Positions 53,547 to 62,537 are shown, counted from the first letter of the stretch. The stretch is 64,000 nt of DNA from Moanibacter sp964542645 (GCA_964542645.1 CAZIUG010000015.1:62001-126000); one strand, 5' to 3'. Numbers and translations are program-made. Notes: generated from the letters alone by a model not told the origin.

Positions 53547-54767
53547 TCAATCGAATTGCACATTTTTTTGTCTAAGAGCCTTACCTTTACCACGAAGGAT
53601 GTCTTCCTTCTGCCAAATTCGAACTATCTCCAAAATCGGATCATTTTCACTCAATGTCCCTAGCAGTCGTTCTCTTGTAAACCACTCCCCCCGAAGCTGC
53701 TCGTAGGACGAATGTTCAAGCAATCCCTCCGAATCAATAAACCCATACACTCTACACATCTCGTTCTTCGACTCGATGTCCTCAATATACGACATCCAAG
53801 GGACGTCGATGTTAAGTTGTTTGTGAATAATATCCTGTAATGCACTAATTCGCGACCCTACATCCCATCCGACACCTTCTTCCTCGTCTGCTGCTTCGCC
53901 ACCAGGCAAAGTCCAATGATCACTGTTATGTTCACGCACGAGCAAATATCGCGGGGTCCCCTCCCCTTCGCTCTCGACTAATAACCTGGTGGAAGCGATT
54001 GGTTGATCAAAGTGAATTGGGAGCAACCTCTTTCCTTCCACACTTAGCGAATCATAAGCGGAGCTTGTGTAGGGGAAATACCCCGCAGCGGGCGGAGCAC
54101 TTACACTGCAATATTTAAGGAAGAAACCACATCGATCTTCCATAGTATCGCCCGACGGAGGGAAATGCCAGGTATGTCCATGCATCAAAAGCAAATCCCC
54201 TTTATTTAGCTTAGGATCAATAAAAGGACCTAATTGGTCTTTATTTGGACAACGTAAATCCCTGATCCGAGCATTCTCATCGATCACCCCCGCCAATTTA
54301 TGAGATCCAGGCGACACAAGAAGAGGACCGAATGATTTATCAAAGTCATTCAGCGGTATGATCGCGAAAAGCCAATTCATTGAAGAACCTACTGGCCGCC
54401 ATCTCTTATAATCACAGTGAGCTCCCCCACCTTTATCACCGGGACTCCTTAGGTAAGCAACAAAAGCCGTCAAATAAGCCAATTCGCCTAAAAAAGTTTC
54501 CACAGCATTCACCACCACAGGATGTTCCACTATAGGCACAAACCCCGGGTCCGCCATTTGATTGCCTTGAATTGTATATTTTCCCGGAGTGGGATATTCG
54601 AAGCCTTCGCCCTCAGTCCAAGCCCGCCCATCTCTGGCATACTCCTGGACTAAACAGCGATAATGTTCGACTTCATCCAATGTAAGTACGTTGCGAATGA
54701 TATGGTAGCCCTTATCTTGGTAGCCAGCCTTATCTTGGTCGCTCAAGGTAACTTCTTTTTTTACCAT
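53547..54767 (-). CDS. PhyH-family dioxygenase fused to a degenerate Nudix domain
   Basis: 406 aa. N-terminal PhyH domain (about 10-245) with HCD at 117-119 (HxD), PLLVSPGSH at 148-156 and distal His/Arg in MHGHTWHFPPSGDTMEDR (195-212), so an intact Fe/2OG site is likely. The C-terminal segment (about 255-390) has the fold pattern of Nudix proteins: RYLLVREHNSDHWTLPGGEA, then a Nudix-box-like helix LQDIIHKQLNIDVPW (310-324). There the REXXEE glutamates are absent (QDIIHKQ), so the domain is probably non-catalytic and may bind or sense a nucleotide-like ligand. Confidence 0.8.
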   Translation of the reverse strand: MVKKEVTLSDQDKAGYQDKGYHIIRNVLTLDEVEHYRCLVQEYARDGRAWTEGEGFEYPTPGKYTIQGNQMADPGFVPIVEHPVVVNAVETFLGELAYLTAFVAYLRSPGDKGGGAHCDYKRWRPVGSSMNWLFAIIPLNDFDKSFGPLLVSPGSHKLAGVIDENARIRDLRCPNKDQLGPFIDPKLNKGDLLLMHGHTWHFPPSGDTMEDRCGFFLKYCSVSAPPAAGYFPYTSSAYDSLSVEGKRLLPIHFDQPIASTRLLVESEGEGTPRYLLVREHNSDHWTLPGGEAADEEEGVGWDVGSRISALQDIIHKQLNIDVPWMSYIEDIESKNEMCRVYGFIDSEGLLEHSSYEQLRGEWFTRERLLGTLSENDPILEIVRIWQKEDILRGKGKALRQKNVQFD

Positions 54768-54971
54768 GTTCTAAAATTAATGTCAGAATAATTTACCAAA
54801 TTTTAATCACACCGATAAATTCGATGATCTCAGGATTGAAAGATGTGATTCCCACATTCATCACTATATTTGTTAACTAGGTTGCTAATTAAGGGAATCA
54901 ATAACGCTCGACACTTCCTAAAGAGGGAAAGCCTTAGAAAAACACAGAAGATACCCCAGTTCCTGTCCCTA

Positions 54972-55862
54972 TTAATAATCTATAGCTTCAGGGCCCTCCC
55001 ACCTCCGCAGACTAACACCGAACGCATCACGAAGCATACCATCAGGACGATTAGGAAGATCGTATTCAATGTCGCGAGTATTGAGGCTTCGGAAGTAGGG
55101 CTGAATATCTTCGGGTAGATTAGCAACTTTTTCCGGATCACGTTCCTCAACCTCCCCGATGGGACCGGACCAGGCAGGACGATAAGCAAGGGCATACATC
55201 CGCCGATCGCTATCGCAATGGTTTGGAAAGTTTGCATGAAAAACTTTCTGGTTAATTATCACAGCCGATCCGGCCTTGCAGGTAATCATTAATTCGTCAG
55301 GATGACTGAGATAACGAAGATAGGGATTGGCGTCCCGGTGCATGGAAAGATGAGATCTTGGGATGACTTTGAATGGAGACCGTTCCGGAGTAAGGTCATC
55401 TAAGTAATAAAGGACACGGGCCAGAATAGGTGAGCTGGATTGAAGACCAAAAATCTTCGAGCCGTAAGGCTGAGCATCTGTATGCATAGCAATTCCAGGG
55501 TGACCTGGTTCTGATACAACATAAATGCATGAGGTACAAATAAGATCGTCACCGAAAAGGTAAGTAAGAAAATCAACAATTTCAGGGTTCCCTATTACCT
55601 CAATCGCATTAGGAGAGTCGGTCCACTGGACATCGGAACACCCTCTCTGGTGTGGACTATAATCCACCGCCTCTGTCGGGATGCGGTCAAGCTCCATCCG
55701 AATTGATTCAGTTTTTTTGACTGAAAGAACATCGGGGATTACGACAAATCCGTTCAATTCGATAGATCGAATCTGATCAGCCCGGTTGAGGCTGGCCCAG
55801 TTAGTTGTGTCCTGTCGTGCGTCGGCAATGCTATCTCGACTGTTGGTAAAAGAAGTGTCCAT
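54972..55862 (-). CDS. Phytanoyl-CoA dioxygenase (PhyH) family protein
   Basis: 296 aa. Fe site: GIAMHTDAQPYGSK (HxD), ARVLYYLDDLTPERSPFKVIPRSHLS core and distal His/Arg in VFHANFPNHCDSDRRM. It is more distant from the two paralogues at 23393 and 44060 and may have its own substrate. It is divergent from the Ldh-type dehydrogenase over a 186-nt spacer holding three AGAAGAG motifs. The PhyH-Nudix gene is downstream on the same strand (204-nt gap). Confidence 0.85.
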   Translation of the reverse strand: MDTSFTNSRDSIADARQDTTNWASLNRADQIRSIELNGFVVIPDVLSVKKTESIRMELDRIPTEAVDYSPHQRGCSDVQWTDSPNAIEVIGNPEIVDFLTYLFGDDLICTSCIYVVSEPGHPGIAMHTDAQPYGSKIFGLQSSSPILARVLYYLDDLTPERSPFKVIPRSHLSMHRDANPYLRYLSHPDELMITCKAGSAVIINQKVFHANFPNHCDSDRRMYALAYRPAWSGPIGEVEERDPEKVANLPEDIQPYFRSLNTRDIEYDLPNRPDGMLRDAFGVSLRRWEGPEAIDY

Positions 55863-55869
55863 TATACTA

Positions 55870-55909
55870 AGAAGAGTATGGGTCTCAGATCAGAAGAGCT
55901 TACTCTTCT
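55870..55909. promoter_or_regulatory. Three AGAAGAG half-sites between PhyH and Ldh-type genes
   Basis: AGAAGAG occurs at 55870-55876 and 55892-55898 in direct order, and its inverse CTCTTCT at 55903-55909, the last two forming a perfect 7-bp palindrome around CTTA. This is a candidate operator or activator site for the divergent genes. Confidence 0.3.
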
Positions 55910-56048
55910 ATATTACATTAAAATCAGTTACAAGATAAGAACGGAAATTTTCTCGATATTCAGAACCTAAAAGAGGTTGTCGGCAGTTGCATAGAGAAGG
56001 GAAATCGTCCTAGGTTTACATAAGCAAATTATTATACCAGGTGAGTCT

Positions 56049-57077
56049 GTGATTATTCGAATAAACCCAAAGGAAGCGCACCAAATTTCCATGCGCATTC
56101 TGGAAGTTCGTATGGGTGCTCCCCTCCACATTGCAGAAGCTACCACTTCAGCTCTTATTTATGCCTCACTTCGTGGTGTCGAATCCCATGGAATAGGACT
56201 TCTTTCAGGCTATGTTAAGCAATGGGAACAAGGTCGGATCGTGCCAGATGCTGAACCAAAAGAATTAAAAGAAACAAAGACAACTATCCTATTGGATGCA
56301 CACCAAACACTGGGACACTATGCTAGTCTCAAGGCAGCTGATAATGCGGTAGAGAAGGCGCAAAATACTGGCGTGGGAACTGCTGTTATCCGCAACAGCA
56401 ACCACAACGGTGCAATTGGTTTTTACGCCAACAGGATTGCAGAAAAAAAGATGCTTGGAATTGTAGTAAGCGCTTGTGCTCCCCACGTTGCTCCCTACGG
56501 AGGCACCAAAGGAATTCATGGAACTAATCCTATTTCCTACGCGATACCTAGGAAAACCGGAAATTCAATTGTCTTTGATTTCTCGACAGGTTATTCGGCT
56601 GCCAAAACTCGAAAAATAGCTAATACAACAGGCCATCTTCCGAAGGGATTTATGGTAAATAAGGAAGGAAAGCCGACAACCGACCCCAAGGACATCGAAA
56701 CAGGTTGGATTCTCCCAACGGCAGGGAGTATTGGATATGGATTGGGCATTCTCGTTGATGCCTTAACAGCTGGCTTAGCCGATTCATCCATCGGGCAAGA
56801 AGTTCCTCTAGTATCGAATGTTAGAGATCCCTACTGTGGAACATTTAGCGCTATAGCGCTCTCTCCCGATGCATTTGGAGGTTGGGGAGGGTTCAGTTCG
56901 CGAATTGAAACTCTTGTAGAGCAAATCCGAAGTATTCCCCCTCAAGATCCTAACCATCCAGTTCGCTTGCCCGGAGAGCGCGGATGGGAGGAGCAGAAAA
57001 TCCGCAGCGAAAAAGGAATTCCAATCGAGGAGGAAGAATTAAAGAACCTACGGGAGTTAGCTTTTCTTGATCCATAA
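56049..57077 (+). CDS. Ldh/MDH2-type (YlbC/AllD-like) dehydrogenase
   Basis: 342 aa from GTG, with a purine-rich AGGTGAG just upstream. Family motifs: LRGVESHGIGLLSGYV, NSNHNGAIGFYANR with the catalytic His and KTRKIANTTGHLPKG. TGYSAAKTR also fits NAD(P)H binding of this non-Rossmann family. Members oxidise malate, L-lactate, ureidoglycolate or sulfolactate, or reduce 2-keto acids. The substrate is uncertain. Its position near the ThDP enzyme and CoA ligase suggests a 2-hydroxy-acid step. Confidence 0.87.
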   Translation: MIIRINPKEAHQISMRILEVRMGAPLHIAEATTSALIYASLRGVESHGIGLLSGYVKQWEQGRIVPDAEPKELKETKTTILLDAHQTLGHYASLKAADNAVEKAQNTGVGTAVIRNSNHNGAIGFYANRIAEKKMLGIVVSACAPHVAPYGGTKGIHGTNPISYAIPRKTGNSIVFDFSTGYSAAKTRKIANTTGHLPKGFMVNKEGKPTTDPKDIETGWILPTAGSIGYGLGILVDALTAGLADSSIGQEVPLVSNVRDPYCGTFSAIALSPDAFGGWGGFSSRIETLVEQIRSIPPQDPNHPVRLPGERGWEEQKIRSEKGIPIEEEELKNLRELAFLDP

Positions 57078-57270
57078 TCAGAAACACAACCCCCAATCCA
57101 GCTTCAGACTACCCTTCCCAAAATTACTTGAGCCTAAGTAACAATGGGCCTTCTCAGATCTTAGATGGATCAAGCAATATGGCTAAGTATTTACCTGATT
57201 GGGAAGATTCCAAACCCTAATGGATTCGGTTATCTAAATCGTTAGAGGCGGGAAGTCTTATATTCATACT

Positions 57271-58011
57271 CTAACGCCCCTTTACATCGAGGAATCCTCT
57301 CTTCCTGAGGGTCCTTAAAAACACATAAATCAGTAATCCGATATTAAGGAAAACAAGCCAGCCTACTCCCAAGCTCAGAGATCCATGAACAACATTCCTC
57401 AGAATTTCAAAGACCGTGTAAGCAACGATTATAGCGAAAAACCCTGAGTATTCTCGCTTAAGTACATTTCTCATGGAGAATGGAAGACTATCTTGACGCC
57501 AGATTTGGAATCTGGGCCAGTATGCAGGGGTTACCTTGGCCCATTCAATATAGGGAGCCCCGAATTTTTCTAACAAAAAGCGCTCCTCTGCCAGCATAAT
57601 ACGTTCGAGATAAAAGAAAACCACCAATACCATAATAGCTGTGAACCACCAGACTTGAACCGATAGAATCATGCCTAGATAAATAATGAAATTACCAAAA
57701 TAAAGTGGATGGCGATGAATCGAATACATTCCAGTCGTATTAAGTGATTCGGCTATTTGCTCAGTGGTGCTTCTACCAGAAGTACGTTTTGGAAGATGGG
57801 CCACCGTGACACATCTTATCGCAAGCCCTAAGAATGACAGAACGATGCAGGCGTAATTATATAGCTGGCCTCCAACTCCTCCATCGGTTAGCTTGGAATT
57901 AGAGGAATCAGTAAAAGCAAAAAGAAGAAGTGGAATTGAAAATAGTAGAAAATAGCTTCTTCTTCCGAAGAGCCAGCTGCCTTGTTTTTCTAGTTCTTCT
58001 CTAAGAAGCAT
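57271..58011 (-). CDS. Isoprenylcysteine/phospholipid methyltransferase-like membrane protein
   Basis: 246 aa with four to five hydrophobic helices. The ICMT/PEMT core is YSIHRHPLYFGNFIIYLGM (HP-Y SAM-binding motif), followed by RIMLAEERFLLEKFGAPYIEW (family C-terminal EE-F motif). It probably methylates a lipid, isoprenoid or sulfhydryl substrate at the membrane. It stands alone and is convergent with the Ldh-type gene. Confidence 0.8.
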   Translation of the reverse strand: MLLREELEKQGSWLFGRRSYFLLFSIPLLLFAFTDSSNSKLTDGGVGGQLYNYACIVLSFLGLAIRCVTVAHLPKRTSGRSTTEQIAESLNTTGMYSIHRHPLYFGNFIIYLGMILSVQVWWFTAIMVLVVFFYLERIMLAEERFLLEKFGAPYIEWAKVTPAYWPRFQIWRQDSLPFSMRNVLKREYSGFFAIIVAYTVFEILRNVVHGSLSLGVGWLVFLNIGLLIYVFLRTLRKRGFLDVKGR

Positions 58012-58487
58012 TAGTTAATAATACTGTTTGAAGCTAAATAACAAAGAAGGAAAATATTTTGAGAATCCATAGCTATTCCTACTCGAACCGCTATCTTGCC
58101 AAAGATATTCCATACTACAAAAGGCAGCCTGAATTTAGTCCCGTCATCGAATGGCAACACAGTTCAATAAACTCAACACGATTTATTCATCGGAGAGATC
58201 AATCGGTAAATATGTACACAACACCGCATACCCTTGCCCATTAAGATGGCTGAAACAGGAATTGTAGTAAAGCCTCACGTTTCGTCTCTTAATATTAGCC
58301 AAACCATAAAGTCAAAAGATTGGATTCTAGTCCAATTATGCATTTTAAACCTATCGATAGAAGAAACCGAATTCCATAAACATTTGACCAAAATTAGATT
58401 AAGGGAAACACCATAGGCTCAGAATTTCCAATTTGATTTCATGCATTTTCCTTCGCTATAAATCTACGTGCAAATTTCCCACATCTA

Positions 58488-58502
58488 TTTGAATAATTCA
58501 AA
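58488..58502. promoter_or_regulatory. Palindrome TTTGAA-TAA-TTCAAA before the ThDP gene
   Basis: A perfect 6-bp inverted repeat with a 3-nt spacer, 30-44 nt before the ThDP start codon and adjacent to the next palindrome. It is a possible operator. Confidence 0.3.
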
Positions 58503-58503
58503 A

Positions 58504-58522
58504 GTCTTATAATGTATAAGAC
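58504..58522. promoter_or_regulatory. Palindrome with embedded TATAAT at the ThDP gene start
   Basis: GTCTTATAATGTATAAGAC is a perfect 8-bp inverted repeat around ATG, containing TATAAT (58508-58513), a consensus -10 box. It ends 9 nt before the ATG at 58532. If TATAAT is the promoter, the mRNA leader would be very short and the palindrome would act as an operator over the promoter. No good -35 element is seen at normal spacing. Confidence 0.4.
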
Positions 58523-58531
58523 ACAAAACTT

Positions 58532-60166
58532 ATGACAGTTGCTGATGCTATTGCCTGTGCCCTGAAGAGAGAAGGAGTTAAGTATCTTTTCGCCTATCCA
58601 GTTAACCCTCTCATTGAGGCTGCTGCAAAATTAGATATCCGGCCAATTATTGTCCGACAAGAACGAATAGGACTTCATATGGCAGATGCTATAGGGCGCT
58701 TGTCATCAGGAAAGCAAATTGGTGTCTTCTGTATGCAGCACGGTCCAGGTACTGAGAACGCATACGGAGGAGTCGCTCAGGCCTACGGCGAGTCCTCTCC
58801 AATTCTTGTTCTGCCGGCTGGCTACAATCGGGAACTTGCCCATATCAGCCCGAATTTCAATGCCTATTTGAATTTCCAACACATCACCAAGTCATGCGAA
58901 ACCCTTAGTTCCAGCGCTGCGACTGAGGAAGTTATCCGCAGGGCTTTCACACGAGTTCGTAACGGCCGTCCTGGTCCGGTGTTAGTAGAAATTCCTGCAG
59001 ATTTATTTGGAGAAGAATTACCTCAATCCTTCAATTACACTCCGGTTCCCGTAACACGATCAGCTCCCGATCCAGAAGCCGTAGAAAAAGCTTCCATAGC
59101 ACTTCTGGAGGCAAAACGGCCTGTCATTTATGCCGGCCAAGGCATTCATTATGCCGAAGCTTGGGATTCCTTAAAGACCTTAGCGGAACTCCTTGAAGCA
59201 CCAGTAGGAACCAGCCTGAGTGGGAAAAGTGCTTTCCCTGAAACCCATCCCCTATCGCTGGGTGGAGGAGGACTAGCAGTACCCCAGACAATATTTGATT
59301 TTATTAAAAATGCCGATCTCATACTCGGCATCGGCTGTAGTTTCACGCGGAGTTCATTCGCCCTCGATATTCCAGAGGGGAAAACAATAATTCATGCGAC
59401 GCTGGATCCCTCCGACATCAATAAAGACGTTAAGGTAAGTCAGGCCTTAGTCGGTGATGCAAACCTCACCCTTAATTCCATAAACGAATGCGTCTCAGAT
59501 CTTCTTCGGGGTAAACCTCGTAATCGCTTTAATCAAGTAACTGGAGAGATCGCAACTATTAGAAAGAGTTGGATACAACGCTGGAAACCCAAACTGACCG
59601 ATACATCAACACCATTTTCTCCCTACCGTGTAATCCGGGATCTCATGCGAACGGTCGATGTCGGAAACACCATTATAACTCACGATGCCGGGAGCCCTCG
59701 AGATCAACTTGCCCCATTCTGGACTAGTTTGGCTCCTCTCTCCTATATCGGATGGGGGAAGACCACCCAGTTAGGATACGGCCTGGGTTTAGCCATGGGT
59801 GCAAAGCTGGCATGTCCCAACAAGCTTTGCATTAACGTATGGGGAGATGCAGCCATCGGATTTACAGGAATGGATTTTGAAACTGCAGTTCGGGAGCGAA
59901 TACCCATTCTCTCAATTTTGTTCAACAACCTCTCTATGGCCATCGAACTCAAAATCATGCCTATCTCTACAGAGAAGTTTCGAAGCACCGACATTTCCGG
60001 CAACTATTCACAAATGGCAAAGGCCTTCGGAGGTTATGGGGAACGTGTTGATTTACCAGAGAACATAATTCCTGCCATAAAACGAGGCATTCAGAAAACC
60101 GAAGAAGGAGTACCTGCCCTTCTCGAATTCATGACAAGCAAGGAAGTCGAAGTTTCAAAGTTTTAG
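58532..60166 (+). CDS. ThDP-dependent enzyme (acetolactate synthase-like / decarboxylase-lyase family)
   Basis: 544 aa, three-domain POX/IlvB architecture. The N-terminal PYR domain has RQERIGLHMADAIGR with the ThDP-activating Glu (E44), the middle domain is near 190-320, and the C-terminal PP domain carries GDAAIGFTGMDFETAV with the downstream Asn pair (FNN) of the ThDP motif. This family includes acetolactate synthases, 2-keto-acid decarboxylases, oxalyl-CoA decarboxylases and 2-hydroxyacyl-CoA lyases; the sequence alone does not choose. With an acyl-CoA ligase and PhyH proteins close by, a hydroxyacyl-CoA lyase role is a hypothesis. Confidence 0.82.
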   Translation: MTVADAIACALKREGVKYLFAYPVNPLIEAAAKLDIRPIIVRQERIGLHMADAIGRLSSGKQIGVFCMQHGPGTENAYGGVAQAYGESSPILVLPAGYNRELAHISPNFNAYLNFQHITKSCETLSSSAATEEVIRRAFTRVRNGRPGPVLVEIPADLFGEELPQSFNYTPVPVTRSAPDPEAVEKASIALLEAKRPVIYAGQGIHYAEAWDSLKTLAELLEAPVGTSLSGKSAFPETHPLSLGGGGLAVPQTIFDFIKNADLILGIGCSFTRSSFALDIPEGKTIIHATLDPSDINKDVKVSQALVGDANLTLNSINECVSDLLRGKPRNRFNQVTGEIATIRKSWIQRWKPKLTDTSTPFSPYRVIRDLMRTVDVGNTIITHDAGSPRDQLAPFWTSLAPLSYIGWGKTTQLGYGLGLAMGAKLACPNKLCINVWGDAAIGFTGMDFETAVRERIPILSILFNNLSMAIELKIMPISTEKFRSTDISGNYSQMAKAFGGYGERVDLPENIIPAIKRGIQKTEEGVPALLEFMTSKEVEVSKF

Positions 60167-60187
60167 TTAAGTTATGTAGTAATCGAA

Positions 60188-60550
60188 CTACAATTCTTTC
60201 GTCTCACGATAAGCAGACGAAAAGGAGATCATCAAGATCGCGTCACCTGATGAGATATTTCGTGCCTTGTGCGGTAGATTAGCGGGCAGATTGATGCAAT
60301 CGCCTGGTTCCATCCGGATTCTGCGTCCTTCTTCAATAAAGTGCTCAATTGTTCCCTCTAATACTACCAAAACTTCGGAGCAATTAGGATGATAGTGTAA
60401 TGGGTTTTCCTCACCAGCCTTTAGGACACACTTCCCAACCGTCATCTCGGTTGAGTTTCCAAGATCGGCGTTCGCATACCAAGTCAGATTACCCCAGTTA
60501 AAGGGCACAGTCTTTGCTTCTCTGCTACGACGTACTGTTGCCTTTTCCAT
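60188..60550 (-). CDS. Small cupin-domain protein
   Basis: 120 aa, single cupin fold. Motif 1 is NPLHYHPNCSEVLVVLEG (two His and Glu metal ligands), and motif 2 is PGDCINLPANLPHKARNIS (last His). It could be an isomerase, dioxygenase or auxiliary protein for the ThDP enzyme, with which it is convergent (21-nt gap). AGGAG lies 10 nt before the ATG. Confidence 0.82.
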   Translation of the reverse strand: MEKATVRRSREAKTVPFNWGNLTWYANADLGNSTEMTVGKCVLKAGEENPLHYHPNCSEVLVVLEGTIEHFIEEGRRIRMEPGDCINLPANLPHKARNISSGDAILMISFSSAYRETKEL

Positions 60551-60773
60551 GCTTTAAATACTCCTATTCTTATGAATTTACTTAATCACAAACTAGTCCG
60601 TTGTTGGATAAATTGTATTACCCTGATCTATATGATGAGATAATCGACTACCTAAACAAGGAAAGTGATAGATGTGAAGCCCAACGAGATCATGCTAATA
60701 CTATGACCAGGAACATCCCTCCATCTTGCCAATCAAAACAATACGATCCACAGGCAACTTATGGAGTTACTGT

Positions 60774-62537
60774 CTAGCCAACTTGCCGTTCCCAGAGTTT
60801 TTTCATTTCTCTCGACGATTTAAGTAACTCCTCCAGTGTACCAATAGAGTCTACTCTTCCATCCTTCATGACTACGATCTGGTCAGCCCTAAGGAGTGCG
60901 GGCCGGCGATGAGAAACAACAATGTAAGTTGCTTTACGCCCCTTAAACAAACGTGTCCAAAGAACTCTCTCGGTTTCGACATCAAGAGCGGACGATAGGT
61001 CATCAAACACAAGCAATTCGGCATCTCGAATAAACATCCGTGCAGCGCCGACTCGCTGAATTTGGCCTCCAGAAAGTTTTACACCTCTTGGGCCTACAAT
61101 TGTATCGAGACCGTCCGAAAGGCCGTAAACTTCCTCATCCAAGACCCCTTGATAAAGTGCTCTAGATAAAGTATCGGAATCATTAGGAAGACCACAGAGA
61201 ATATTTTCCCGTAAAGATTCACTGAAGAGATTTGGGATTTGGGAAGTATAGGCGCATCGTGGAGGAGTCAGAAAGGTCTTCGGATCTTTGATCTTATCTC
61301 CGTTCCATTTCATTAAACCCTTATTAATAGGAAGTGTGCCGAGAATAGACCGCAGAAGGGTTGTTTTCCCAGAACCGATCTGACCAATTATTACTGTAAA
61401 GGAACCTTCGGGTACCCGGAATGAAACATCGAAGATCCCCAGATTCGACTCAGGATATGTGTACCCTATCCCTTCTAACGAAAGCTCTTCCAGTGGATTC
61501 TCAGGACGCGTTTGATTGGGTTCAGGGGGAAGTTCAGTCAAATAAAGAGGTGCATCATCGATCAGACACTGTCGAGGAGTATCTTCCACGGTATTTGCTA
61601 TTCGATCATAAGATACTCCTGCGCGTTTATGTTGGGCAAGAAGAGTACCAAGTAAAGAACCGCTCCGCGCAACTTGTCCGATATAGGTAGCAAAGAGGGC
61701 CATATCCCCAACCGTGAAGCTGCCAGATTTCATTTTATCGGCAACCAGGATAAGGATTACACCAGTAGCAATATGCCCCAAATTCGCATTGATCGACTGA
61801 AGTAATTCATTGAATATATTATCGACCAATGTCGATCTACGACGTTGATCATTCAGCCCTCTAAAGTGTTTAACCATATTGACTTCTGCAGTCTCAACCT
61901 TAACGGCAAGAACCGACTTAAACATTTCGTTAATAAAGTTTGTAGCCTTTTCAGTAGCAACACGTTGAGCTGTACGGTATTTATGGATGAGCTTGCGACA
62001 AGCGTCTACAATGATAACCACACATATAGCAGGAACCATTGTAATGAGCGTAACACCGAGATCGATGGCAGCCATATAACGAATCGCGAGAACTGCAAAA
62101 ACCAGGTTGCCCCACAAATGAATGTACTGATTAAGATAATGAATAATTCCATTAACATCATCCCGGAGCCGATTGGTTACCTCGCCCGATGCTCCAGAGA
62201 TACGCAAGGAATCTCTGACTTCGAGAATAGCCGCCAGAAGATTTCGCCGCAGGAGAGTTTCGATTGAGAACCACCACCTAGGCCAAGTAAGCGCAGAACC
62301 GAAAAGCGCAATCCGATCCCCAAGTTCAACTACAATAAAGAGAGCTACAAAAGTGGCTGCTGTGAAACCCGATTCCGCCTGGCCGGTTAGAACATCAAAA
62401 AATGCCTTTAAGACGAGCCCAGCAAAGAAAGGCGCAATATCGTCTATGCCTCGAAAAAAAATTGTCGCTAAAAACAGTAGAGGCCGGAACTTTATGAGCC
62501 TCCAAGTTATTTTTCGCATTGATGTAGAGGAACTCAT
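60774..62537 (-). CDS. Heterodimeric ABC exporter subunit, degenerate ATP site
   Basis: 587 aa: N-terminal six-helix membrane domain (to about 320), then the nucleotide-binding domain with Walker A GQIGSGKTT, signature LSGGQIQRVGAARMF, Walker B ELLVFDDLSSALD and H-loop VVSHRRP. The catalytic Glu after Walker B is Asp (FDD), as in the degenerate half of asymmetric heterodimers. Its ATG overlaps the stop of the upstream partner gene by 4 nt (62534-62537). The substrate is unknown; a lipid, peptide or drug efflux pump is typical. Confidence 0.86.
   Translation of the reverse strand: MSSSTSMRKITWRLIKFRPLLFLATIFFRGIDDIAPFFAGLVLKAFFDVLTGQAESGFTAATFVALFIVVELGDRIALFGSALTWPRWWFSIETLLRRNLLAAILEVRDSLRISGASGEVTNRLRDDVNGIIHYLNQYIHLWGNLVFAVLAIRYMAAIDLGVTLITMVPAICVVIIVDACRKLIHKYRTAQRVATEKATNFINEMFKSVLAVKVETAEVNMVKHFRGLNDQRRRSTLVDNIFNELLQSINANLGHIATGVILILVADKMKSGSFTVGDMALFATYIGQVARSGSLLGTLLAQHKRAGVSYDRIANTVEDTPRQCLIDDAPLYLTELPPEPNQTRPENPLEELSLEGIGYTYPESNLGIFDVSFRVPEGSFTVIIGQIGSGKTTLLRSILGTLPINKGLMKWNGDKIKDPKTFLTPPRCAYTSQIPNLFSESLRENILCGLPNDSDTLSRALYQGVLDEEVYGLSDGLDTIVGPRGVKLSGGQIQRVGAARMFIRDAELLVFDDLSSALDVETERVLWTRLFKGRKATYIVVSHRRPALLRADQIVVMKDGRVDSIGTLEELLKSSREMKKLWERQVG

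Larger units (their letters stand above)
58012..58531. other. 520-nt divergent spacer before the ThDP gene, no supported gene
   Basis: Only two overlapping short open frames (58059-58244 and 58234-58416) are present, and neither looks coding. At its right end are two neighbouring palindromes (separate entries). It may hold promoters for both flanking genes or an undetected small RNA; none can be shown. Confidence 0.5.

Noticed and set aside
57240..57276. Inverted repeat CGTTAGAG/CTCTAACG with 21-nt spacer at the end of the ICMT-like gene
   Set aside because: Eight-base inverted repeats with loops up to 30 nt are expected many times in 64 kb by chance; there is no T-run for a terminator.
58059..58416. 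Two short plus-strand frames in the ThDP upstream spacer
   Set aside because: They overlap each other, lack ribosome sites and motifs, and look non-coding.
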